A DNA stretch of 20,596 nt from an uncultured Collinsella sp. (GTDB lineage Bacteria; Actinomycetota; Coriobacteriia; Coriobacteriales; Coriobacteriaceae). The stretch spans positions 1 to 20,596 of the forward strand of contig URTW01000013.1 of NCBI GenBank assembly GCA_900550815.1, in the 5' to 3' direction. How positions within the stretch are numbered: the stretch's first letter is position 1; every line of letters begins with the position of its first letter. Under the pieces are notes generated by a model. The model was not told where the DNA came from. It did no database searches and was given only the letters and a program-made list of their open reading frames with translations. Position numbers and translations under genes: made by a program. Shown here piece by piece: positions 14,077 through 20,596 of this stretch.

Positions 14077-16854
14077 ATGGCACAGGAATTCACTTTTACC
14101 GTTAACGGCGTCGAGCGCACGACGACGGAGAATAAACCGCTGCTGCGCTACCTGCGCGACGACCTGCATATCCATTCCGCCAAGGACGGCTGCTCCGAAG
14201 GTGCTTGCGGTACCTGCACCATCCATGTGGACGGTGCGGCCGTCAAGGCGTGCGTGCTGACCACTGCTCTTGCTGCCGGTCGCAACATCGTAACCGTCGA
14301 GGGCCTGCCCGAGGACGTGCGCGAGGCCTTTGTGTACGCCTTTGGCGCCGTGGGCGCCGTGCAGTGCGGTTTTTGCATTCCCGGCATGGTCATGGCGGGC
14401 GCAGCGCTCATCGCCGAGGACCCCGAGCCCACCGAGGAGCAGATTAAGTACGCCATTCGCGGTAACGTCTGCCGCTGCACCGGCTACAAAAAGATTATCG
14501 AGGGCATCTCGCTGGCCGCTGCGGTGCTCCGCGGCGAAAAGCAGATCGATGAGGACCTGGAGCGCGGCGATGACTACGGCGTGGGCAAGCGCGCCTTCCG
14601 TATCGACGTGCGCAAGAAGGTGCTCGGCGAGGGCAAGTATCCCGACGACATCGACGAGCTCGATCAGCCGGGCCTGACCTATGCCAGCGCCGTGCGCTCC
14701 AAGTATCCGCGCGCCCGCGTGCTCTCCATCGATACCTCCAAGGCCGAGGCCCTGCCCGGTGTGGTGGGCATCCTGCGCGCCGAGGACGTGCCGGTCAACC
14801 AGGTCGGCCACCTTATCCAGGACTGGGACGTCATGATCGCCCAGGGCGATATCACCCGCTGCGTGGGTGACGCCATCGTGCTGGTGGTTGCCGAGGACGA
14901 GGCGACGCTCGAGAAGGCCAAGAAGCTCGTAAAGATTGACTACGAGCCGCTGGAGCCCGTGCGCAACATTGTCGAGGCCAAGGCTGCCGACGCCCCGCGC
15001 CTGCACGACAGCTTCTTTGCCTTTGGCAACACGGTGGAGCTCAAGGACAACGTGTGCCAGAGCCGTCACGTGACGCGCGGCGACGCCGCCAAGGCGCTGG
15101 CAGAAAGCGCGTTTACCGTGACGCAGCGCTTTACCACGCCCTTTACCGAGCATGCCTTCTTGGAGCCCGAGTGCGCCGTCGCCTTCCCGTACAAGAACGG
15201 CGTCAAGGTGCAGTCGACCGACCAGGGTGCCTACGACACGCGCAAAGAGTGCGCCCACATGTTTGGCTGGGATAGCGAACCCGAGCGCGTGGTTGTAGAG
15301 ACCATGCTCGTGGGTGGCGGCTTTGGCGGCAAGGAGGACGTGTCCATCCAGCACCTGGCCGCGCTCGCCGCCTATAAGTTCCAACGTCCTGTGAAGTGTA
15401 AGCTCACGCGTGCCGAGTCGCTCGCTTTCCATCCCAAGCGCCATGCCATGGACGGCACCTTTACGCTGGGCTGCGACGCCGAGGGCAACTTTACCGGCCT
15501 AGACTGCGAGATCAACTTTGACACCGGCGCCTACGCGTCGCTGTGCGGCCCGGTGCTCGAGCGCGCCTGTACGCATGCCGTCGGCCCCTATAAGTACCAG
15601 AACACCGACATCCGCGGCTTTGGCTACTACACCAACAACCCGCCCGCCGGTGCGTACCGCGGCTTTGGCGTTTGCCAGTCCGAGTTTGCGCTCGAGAGCC
15701 TGATCGACCTGCTGGCAGAGAAGGTCGGCCTGGATCCGTGGGAGATTCGCTACCGCAACGCCATCGAGCCGGGCGAGGTTTTGCCCAACGGTCAGATTGC
15801 CGACTGCTCCACGGCGCTTAAGGAGACACTGCTCGAGGTCAAGGATGCCTACTATGCGCATCCCGGACACGCCGGTATCGCCTGCGCCATGAAGAACGCC
15901 GGCGTGGGCGTTGGCCTGCCCGATGCCGGCCGCTGCAAGATTCGCGTCGAGAACGGCGGGGCCGTGGTCTATGCCGCCACGTCCGACATCGGCCAGGGCT
16001 GCAACACCGTCTTTTTGCAGGACGTTGCCGAGGCATGCGGCCTGCCGCTTCGCTGCATCGCCAACGGCGAGTGCTCCACCGAGAACGCTCCCGACTCCGG
16101 CACCACGTCTGGCTCGCGGCAGACGGTCGTGACCGGCGAGGCCGTGCGCGGTGCCGCCTTCCTGCTGCGCGATGCCATGCTTGACATCGAGGCCGGCAAG
16201 TCTGCGCCCGCCGCTCCCGTGAATGCGCATGGCGACGGCGTCAAGATCGAGTATGACGACGGTCGCGCCTATCAGCTGCACACGCAGGAGCTCGTCGCCG
16301 GCCAGGGCATGCATCCTCAGGATCCCGCGGCCGCCATCAAGGCGCTCGAGGGATGCGAGTTTGGCTACGTGTACCTGGAGCCGACCGACAAGCTGGGCGC
16401 CGACGTTCCCAACCCCAAGAGCCACATCTGCTACGGCTTTGCCACGCATGTGGTCATTTTGGATGATGACGGTCGCGTGAGCGAGGTTTATGCCGCGCAC
16501 GATTCCGGCAAGGTGGTCAACCCCATCTCGATCCAAGGTCAGATCGAAGGCGGCGTGCTCATGGGTATGGGCTATGCGCTTACCGAGGACTGGCCGCTCA
16601 AGGACTGCGTGCCCCAGGCAAGGTACGGCACACTCGGGCTGTTCCGTGCGCCCGAGATTCCGGATATCCACGCCATCTACGTGGAGAAGGACGAGCTGCT
16701 GCCCGTGGCATACGGCGGCAAGGGCATTGGAGAGATCGCAACGATTCCCACGGCGCCCGCCGTACAGAACGCCTATCGCGCATTTGACGGCAAGCTGCGT
16801 CCCGATCTGCCCATGGTGGATACGCCCTACAGCCGCGTTCGCAACCGCGGGTAG
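14077..16854 (+). CDS. Fused [2Fe-2S]/molybdopterin hydroxylase, XdhD / selenium-dependent xanthine dehydrogenase type
   Basis: This 925-residue cytosolic molybdenum hydroxylase would oxidise a purine such as xanthine or hypoxanthine. Residues 1-80 form a plant-type [2Fe-2S] domain (C39, C44, C47, C59). Residues 81-150 are the helical [2Fe-2S] domain (C97, C100, C132, C134). The molybdopterin part follows from about 170, with GGGFGGKED at 413-421, AYRGFG at 526-531 and the active-site glutamate E886 in GKGIGE. The fused order and length are close to E. coli XdhD and the selenium-dependent XDH group; selenium would be a labile ligand, and no in-frame TGA is present. No FAD-binding domain or FAD subunit gene lies nearby. 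AAGGGA at 14065-14070 precedes ATG 14077. A strong terminator follows. Confidence 0.93.
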   Translation: MAQEFTFTVNGVERTTTENKPLLRYLRDDLHIHSAKDGCSEGACGTCTIHVDGAAVKACVLTTALAAGRNIVTVEGLPEDVREAFVYAFGAVGAVQCGFCIPGMVMAGAALIAEDPEPTEEQIKYAIRGNVCRCTGYKKIIEGISLAAAVLRGEKQIDEDLERGDDYGVGKRAFRIDVRKKVLGEGKYPDDIDELDQPGLTYASAVRSKYPRARVLSIDTSKAEALPGVVGILRAEDVPVNQVGHLIQDWDVMIAQGDITRCVGDAIVLVVAEDEATLEKAKKLVKIDYEPLEPVRNIVEAKAADAPRLHDSFFAFGNTVELKDNVCQSRHVTRGDAAKALAESAFTVTQRFTTPFTEHAFLEPECAVAFPYKNGVKVQSTDQGAYDTRKECAHMFGWDSEPERVVVETMLVGGGFGGKEDVSIQHLAALAAYKFQRPVKCKLTRAESLAFHPKRHAMDGTFTLGCDAEGNFTGLDCEINFDTGAYASLCGPVLERACTHAVGPYKYQNTDIRGFGYYTNNPPAGAYRGFGVCQSEFALESLIDLLAEKVGLDPWEIRYRNAIEPGEVLPNGQIADCSTALKETLLEVKDAYYAHPGHAGIACAMKNAGVGVGLPDAGRCKIRVENGGAVVYAATSDIGQGCNTVFLQDVAEACGLPLRCIANGECSTENAPDSGTTSGSRQTVVTGEAVRGAAFLLRDAMLDIEAGKSAPAAPVNAHGDGVKIEYDDGRAYQLHTQELVAGQGMHPQDPAAAIKALEGCEFGYVYLEPTDKLGADVPNPKSHICYGFATHVVILDDDGRVSEVYAAHDSGKVVNPISIQGQIEGGVLMGMGYALTEDWPLKDCVPQARYGTLGLFRAPEIPDIHAIYVEKDELLPVAYGGKGIGEIATIPTAPAVQNAYRAFDGKLRPDLPMVDTPYSRVRNRG

Positions 16855-16923
16855 GGTGGGGCGCGGACAGCCATTGCTGATGGGCTGTTCGCGCTCAATA
16901 TCAACTGCATATGCTGCGCCTTT

Positions 16924-16960
16924 GGCCCCCGGCTCCATCGCGAGCCGGGGCCTTTTGTTT
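16924..16960 (+). terminator. Rho-independent terminator of the purine operon
   Basis: GGCCCCCGGCTC at 16924-16935 pairs with GAGCCGGGGCC at 16942-16952 (one bulged C) around a 6-nt loop and is followed by TTTTGTTT. It ends the permease-to-Mo-enzyme transcript, 70 bp past the last stop. Confidence 0.92.
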
Positions 16961-16964
16961 GGAG

Positions 16965-17320
16965 CGGAAACTGCGTCCCGGAATTGGCGTTCAGAATGGG
17001 ATGCGCTTTCCGGTAGAGCCTCTGGCGGAAACAGCGTCCCAGAATCGATGCTCAGAATGGGATTCACTTTCCGGAACAGCCCTCAAGCGGAAACTGCGTC
17101 CTGGAATCATGCCTCAGAGTGGGATGCGCTTTCCGCTAACCGCTCACTTGGAAAGTGCATCCCAGTTTGAGCGTTTATTCCGGGATGCGGTTTCCCCTGA
17201 AGGACTCAACCGGAAAGCACGACCCGTTCCGAGACCTGATTCCGGGACACGCTTTCCGCTAGGCCCGCCATCCGGAAAGTGCGTCCCGTTTTGAGCGTCC
17301 AGAATGGGACGCGCTTTCCG
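16965..17320. repeat. Array of six 48-bp quasi-palindromic units, 61-62 bp period
   Basis: Units lie at 16965-17012, 17026-17073, 17088-17135, about 17149-17196, 17211-17258 and 17273-17320; a decayed seventh may follow near 17333. Each has a left arm like CGGAAACTGCGTCCCGGAAT and a right arm like GAATGGGATGCGCTTTCCG, nearly its reverse complement, around a loop of about 10 nt. Units are separated by 12-15 bp. Arms keep GGAAA and TCCC/GGGA while other bases vary. The array fills the gap between the terminator of the Mo-enzyme operon and the convergent AbiEi-like gene. Confidence 0.9.
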
Positions 17321-17391
17321 TTGGCGTGGCCGTTGGGAAAACGCGGCCCAGATAGGGGGGTGCGATCCGGCGATGCGCGGCCTAGCAGCTC

Positions 17392-18390
17392 CTACAGCTC
17401 CACTTCATTGAGCCATGTCGGCAGCGCGGTCTGCCGGATGCCTGCCGTCTGCAGCTTTTTGGCGAGCATTCCTTCCGAGCGGACCTCGTTCATGGTAAAG
17501 CGCAGCAGAGGGTGGCCGTAGAGCGATAGGTGCGCCTCGCGCTGTCGTTCGGCAACGAGCGCCTCGGCGGTGGTGCGTCCGGCCAGCATGGTCTGGTCGG
17601 TATATTTGATGAGCCCGTCGAGCTCGCCCAGCGTGAGTTCCCGCGCCTGGCGCTCCCAGGCAAAGTCCGTTCGTATGGGCTTGGCCGAATCGAAGGGGTC
17701 CGTCAGCTCGTATTGAAGCCAGTCGGGCGCAAAGCCCGTCTCGATCATGACGGCTCGGGCGACCGATTCCCCGCCGCTCTCGGCGCGGGCGTCGGCATAT
17801 CGAAGCGTGGTGAGAGCCGTACGAATCGCGCGACCATTGCGGGCGGTCGCTCGTTGCTCGACGGCCTCCATCAACTGCTCTCGCGTAAGGCCGAGCTTTG
17901 AGATCGCCGAATCGGCAATGGGCATGCCGTCGGCAAAACCAGATAGCAGCAGGCAATCGGTGGCCGTTTTGATGGGCGGCGTTACCGATATGCCGGCTCT
18001 GCGTATTGCTCCGGCCGGCTCAATCTGGTGTCGCTGAATATGTGCGCCCGGACGAGCCGACGGCTTGGTGGCGCTGCAGACATGTACGACATCCAGGTGT
18101 CGCCACGAGACCTCGAGCCCCAGCAGACAGGCGGCCGAAAACGAGCAGAACGTCCAATCAGGGTGGATGATCGCAAGGGCGCGAATAATCTCGCAATGAC
18201 GCTGCGCCCGGTTGAGCTCATTCCAGCGCGTTTTGCGCGCGAACATGCCCGGCATGGGGGAGACGACCATGTTGCCGATGCGCCGAAGGAGCGCTTTTCG
18301 GATCGCCGTGCTCGGGGGAATCAGACAGCGCCCCTCTTGTTCGGCTTGAGTGAGCAGTTGGTCGATGAGCTGGTCATTGCAATGGGTCAT
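17392..18390 (-). CDS. AbiEi-like protein with C-terminal endonuclease-like (DUF559/Vsr-like) domain
   Basis: This 332-residue protein has the two-part design common in actinobacterial proteins annotated as AbiEi-family. The N-terminal half has a short helix-turn-helix-like start, then PMPGMFARKTRWNELNRAQRH and TFCSFSAACLLGLEV. The C-terminal part resembles a small PD-(D/E)XK or Vsr-like nuclease fold: ESGGES near 205, D242 in IRTDFAW, E256-x-D-G-x3-K262-Y, then VAERQREAHLSLYGHPLLRFT. No toxin partner (AbiEii type) is next to it. The start at 18390 has AAAGGAGG (read from 18407 to 18400) 9 nt upstream. It stands alone between two palindromic arrays of one family. Function is unknown: a DNA-binding or nuclease role is possible, and phage-defence links are only by family. 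Confidence 0.75.
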   Translation of the reverse strand: MTHCNDQLIDQLLTQAEQEGRCLIPPSTAIRKALLRRIGNMVVSPMPGMFARKTRWNELNRAQRHCEIIRALAIIHPDWTFCSFSAACLLGLEVSWRHLDVVHVCSATKPSARPGAHIQRHQIEPAGAIRRAGISVTPPIKTATDCLLLSGFADGMPIADSAISKLGLTREQLMEAVEQRATARNGRAIRTALTTLRYADARAESGGESVARAVMIETGFAPDWLQYELTDPFDSAKPIRTDFAWERQARELTLGELDGLIKYTDQTMLAGRTTAEALVAERQREAHLSLYGHPLLRFTMNEVRSEGMLAKKLQTAGIRQTALPTWLNEVEL

Positions 18391-18685
18391 GAGCTACCGC
18401 CTCCTTTTGGGTAGCAAAAACGTATCAGCTGGAACTTGCCGCTCAGCTGACCAAAAGCTGACCAAAATCTAACCATGCAGGTAGATGGCCTGTTTTCGGC
18501 GACATTTTTACATCCGAATCGGTGGGCGGTAATCGGCGACCTTGAACGGTAGCTAGATATGAAGTCTTGGTAAGTTTCGGGACGTGTACTTTTTGAAAAA
18601 AGAGCATTCTATCTGCTGTTTTGTGTCTCTGGATCGCATGTTTGAAGGTCTGTGATAAGGGCGACGGATTGTCGCCGTGTATCTG
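18391..18685. other. Intergenic region upstream of the AbiEi-like gene
   Basis: This stretch holds the ribosome binding site of the - strand gene, a tandem 11-bp repeat (18445-18477), and a small hairpin GGCGAC/GTCGCC at 18660-18676 just before the next array. It is more AT-rich than its surroundings, as expected for a promoter region. No credible gene was seen. Confidence 0.5.
18445..18477. repeat. Tandem 11-bp repeat AGCTGACCAAA (2 exact + 1 degenerate copy)
   Basis: AGCTGACCAAA occurs at 18445-18455 and 18456-18466, followed by a degraded copy (ATCTAACCATG) at 18467-18477. An 11-bp step places each copy on the same face of the helix. It lies 55-87 bp upstream of the AbiEi-like gene start, where an operator or activator site would be expected. 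The protein itself may bind there (inference). Confidence 0.5.
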
Positions 18686-19042
18686 CGGAAACTGTGTCCC
18701 GGAATTGCCGCTCGGAATGGGATTCGTTTTCCGGAACGCCCCTCAACCGGAAACTGTGTCCCAGATTTCGGTCTCAGAGCGGGATGCCGTTTCCGGATCG
18801 GCCCTCAAACGGAAATCGCATCCCGGAATGAGCGCTCAGAATGGGCTGCGCCTTTCCAGCGGTGCTTCTACCGGAAACTGTGTCCCGGATTCGACGTTCA
18901 GAATGGGATGCATTTTCCGGTAGAAGCTTCAGCGGAAAGTGCATCCCAGAATTCAGGCTCAGAACGGGACACGCTTTCCGGATGGCATGCTTGGCGGAAA
19001 CTACGGCCCAGTTTTTGGCTCCAGAACGGGATACATTTTCCG
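18686..19042. repeat. Second array of six 48-bp quasi-palindromic units, 61-62 bp period
   Basis: Unit starts are 18686, 18748, 18810, 18872, 18933 and 18995, giving steps of 62, 62, 62, 61 and 62 bp. The arms are the same family as the array at 16965 (GGAAACTGTGTCCC on the left, GGGATNCNTTTTCCGG on the right) and in the same direction. Open frames across the array change phase between units, so it does not encode a repeat protein. It lies between the AbiEi-like gene and the divergent ATPase gene. Confidence 0.9.
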
Positions 19043-19096
19043 GAACGGTCCACGTGCGGGGGTGTACCGCCCCTTTTGCGTGCGCCGCTTGTCGAA

Positions 19097-19152
19097 TTGC
19101 GTTATAGCTAGCTATATTATAGGAAGGTATAATATAGCTAGCTATAACGCAA
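19097..19152. promoter_or_regulatory. 25-bp perfect inverted repeat at the ATPase promoter
   Basis: Arms at 19097-19121 and 19128-19152 are exact reverse complements around the 6-nt loop GGAAGG. Each arm contains the 14-bp self-palindrome TATAGCTAGCTATA (19103-19116 and 19133-19146), with centres 30 bp apart. A TATAAT hexamer at 19128-19133 could be a -10 box. The repeat ends 15 bp before the ATPase start codon, so it can act as an operator on DNA or as a leader hairpin in mRNA. Confidence 0.8.
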
Positions 19153-19167
19153 AGGAAGGATGGCCCT

Positions 19168-20596
19168 ATGTTTATCGGAAGAACAGTGGAAATGTCCGAG
19201 CTCAATCGACTGTATGGCACGGGCTCCTTTGAAATGCCTGTGATTTACGGCCGCCGTCGTGTGGGTAAAACGCGCCTTATCACAGAGTTCATCCAAGGCA
19301 AGAAGGCTATTTACTTTCAAGCTCGTCGTACCAATGCGGAGGCAAACCTGCACGGCTTTAGCCAGGCGATACTTGCGGGCTCTGTTGGTGCTGCATGCGT
19401 GTCGTTTCGTAGCTTTGACGAGGCGTTCGATGCATTGGCCACCATGGCTCGCACGGAACGTTTGATTGTCGTGATTGACGAGTATCCCTATCTCGCCCAA
19501 TCGAATCCCGAGATCAGCTCGTTGCTGCAAGACAAGATCGATCACTTGTACAAAGAGACCAAGCTCATGCTTATCCTGTGCGGGTTGTCGCTTTCGTTTA
19601 TGGAGGAACAGGTGTTGGGCTACGAGAGCCCACTATACGGTAGGCGTACGGCCCAGTTTAAGATCATGCCGCTCGATTTTACGACGACCCTCGGCCTGTG
19701 GCAGGGCATGAGTCGCGAAGACGCTGCGGTTTGCTATGGCATGACGGGCGGCATTCCTGCATATATCGAGAAAGTCGATCCTGTCGCACCGCTCAAGGAC
19801 AACATCAAACGTCTTTTTCTTACTCCTACGGGCTATCTCTTTGAGGAGCCGAGTAACCTGCTATTGCAGGAGTGCCGCAATCCCGAGCAATATGATGCGA
19901 TCGTACAGGCAATTGCCCAGGGACGCTCGAAGATCTCAGAGATTGCGAGCTCTACGGGAATCCCTGCGAGCAACGTAAAGAGCTATGTGGATAAGCTGGC
20001 GTCGCTTGGGATTGTCGAGCGCGAGCTGCCCCTAAACGAGACGAGCAATAAGCGAGCCGTGTATCTGCTGAGCGATCAGATGTTTAGGTTCTGGTACAAG
20101 TTTGTGCCGCAGAACATCGGGCTGATTCAAAACGATATGGCCGAGATGGCGTATGAGCGCATTGAGCCGCACGTATCGGATTACATGGGTACGGTCTTTG
20201 AGATTATATGCAGACAATACGTGTACGAACTCGCGCGCGCGGGCCAGCTCGATGTGGTTCCGGCGAGTGTCGGGCGCTGGTGGGGAACGGATAATCGCAC
20301 GCATACGCAGGAAGAAATCGACTTGATTGTTGACGATGGCGAGGGCACTGCGCTGTTTGCGGAGTGCAAATGGCGCAATGAACCGGTGGGTGAGGATGTT
20401 CTGGAAAAGCTCGTGTACCGAAGCGAGCTCTTTAGGCGGCAACGAAAAAGCTATGCGCTTTTCTCAAAAAGTGGCTTTACGCAGGGATGTCGGGATGCCG
20501 CTGAGAGTAGGGGAGACGTCAAGCTGAACTCGTTTGCCGTCTTGAGCTGGATAGGAAAAAGGGGTGGGGGGGAGGGGAGGGCCTGGGCTGGGGGGA
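19168..20596 (+). CDS. AAA ATPase with DUF234 nuclease-like domain, truncated by the window end
   Basis: This archaeal-type ATPase family protein is open from ATG 19168 through the last base (476 codons, no stop). Walker A is GRRRVGKT at 28-35, and Walker B is LIVVIDEYPYL with D104/E105. A winged-helix segment covers about 232-285 (KISEIASSTGIPASNVKSYV). The C-terminal DUF234 domain has PD-(D/E)XK-type residues D385, E399 and K401 in EEIDLIV...AECKW. Usual proteins of this family have about 450-480 residues, so nearly all is present. AGGAAGG at 19153-19159 precedes the start. The last residues (GKRGGGEGRAWAGG) are unlike the family and come from G-rich low-complexity DNA. Its physiological role is unknown; these ATPases are scattered among gut bacteria and archaea. 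Confidence 0.88.
   Translation, partial: MFIGRTVEMSELNRLYGTGSFEMPVIYGRRRVGKTRLITEFIQGKKAIYFQARRTNAEANLHGFSQAILAGSVGAACVSFRSFDEAFDALATMARTERLIVVIDEYPYLAQSNPEISSLLQDKIDHLYKETKLMLILCGLSLSFMEEQVLGYESPLYGRRTAQFKIMPLDFTTTLGLWQGMSREDAAVCYGMTGGIPAYIEKVDPVAPLKDNIKRLFLTPTGYLFEEPSNLLLQECRNPEQYDAIVQAIAQGRSKISEIASSTGIPASNVKSYVDKLASLGIVERELPLNETSNKRAVYLLSDQMFRFWYKFVPQNIGLIQNDMAEMAYERIEPHVSDYMGTVFEIICRQYVYELARAGQLDVVPASVGRWWGTDNRTHTQEEIDLIVDDGEGTALFAECKWRNEPVGEDVLEKLVYRSELFRRQRKSYALFSKSGFTQGCRDAAESRGDVKLNSFAVLSWIGKRGGGEGRAWAGG

Noticed and set aside
14077..16854. Selenocysteine in the selenium-dependent type Mo enzyme
   Set aside because: The frame has no internal TGA, and in this enzyme group selenium is a labile cofactor ligand, not a coded residue.
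16911..17294. Proteins encoded across the palindromic arrays (also 18621-18923 and 18677-19111)
   Set aside because: The 61-62 bp period is not a multiple of three throughout, so the frame shifts between units. There is no ribosome binding site and the residues are only a by-product of the repeat.
17392..18390. Complete AbiE toxin-antitoxin pair
   Set aside because: Only the AbiEi-like protein is present. No nucleotidyltransferase-type AbiEii gene lies on either side; both flanks are repeat arrays.
16965..19042. CRISPR array
   Set aside because: Spacing is regular, but the units are divergent and internally palindromic, the gaps between them are only 12-15 bp and partly shared, and no cas genes are present.

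Overview
The window is high-GC DNA with strong Shine-Dalgarno sites and the codon habits of a gut actinobacterium. Gene content and protein wording suggest class Coriobacteriia, most likely Collinsella; this is inference, as there is no rRNA or other taxonomic marker. No tRNA, rRNA, CRISPR array or transposase gene was found. The last gene runs off the right edge into G-rich low-complexity sequence, so that edge may be a contig end.

Left part (1-5980). A Gfo/Idh/MocA oxidoreductase and a DeoR-type regulator form a + strand pair (397-2106). The convergent gap after them holds a terminator and an array of six 15-bp half-sites in alternating orientation, about 40 bp apart. On the - strand a U32-family protein (RlhA-like) and an RluA-type pseudouridine synthase form a likely RNA-modification operon. 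Both lead genes (oxidoreductase and U32) have a coding-like 5' extension interrupted by in-frame TAG codons.

Centre (5981-16960). This is a purine/molybdenum hydroxylase locus. It runs RidA, a YheO-type PAS/HTH regulator (divergent), an NCS2 xanthine/uracil-type permease, SsnA amidohydrolase, YgfK (flavin and Fe-S oxidoreductase), a four-cluster RnfB-like ferredoxin, and a fused [2Fe-2S]-molybdopterin xanthine-dehydrogenase-like enzyme (XdhD / selenium-dependent type), ending in a strong terminator. The likely logic is: the permease imports purine, the Mo enzyme hydroxylates it, electrons leave through its [2Fe-2S] centres to the ferredoxin and YgfK, and SsnA hydrolyses an amino or ring bond. 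No FAD subunit of the usual xanthine dehydrogenase kind is present. RidA would fit as a scavenger of 2-aminoacrylate from later steps, but those genes are not in the window.

Right part (16961-20596). Two arrays of six quasi-palindromic 48-bp units at 61-62 bp period flank a single - strand gene for an AbiEi-like protein with an endonuclease-like C-terminus. Next come a 25-bp perfect inverted repeat and an AAA ATPase of the DUF234 (PD-(D/E)XK) type, truncated by the window end. The three palindromic arrays and this flanked gene are the most unusual part of the window.
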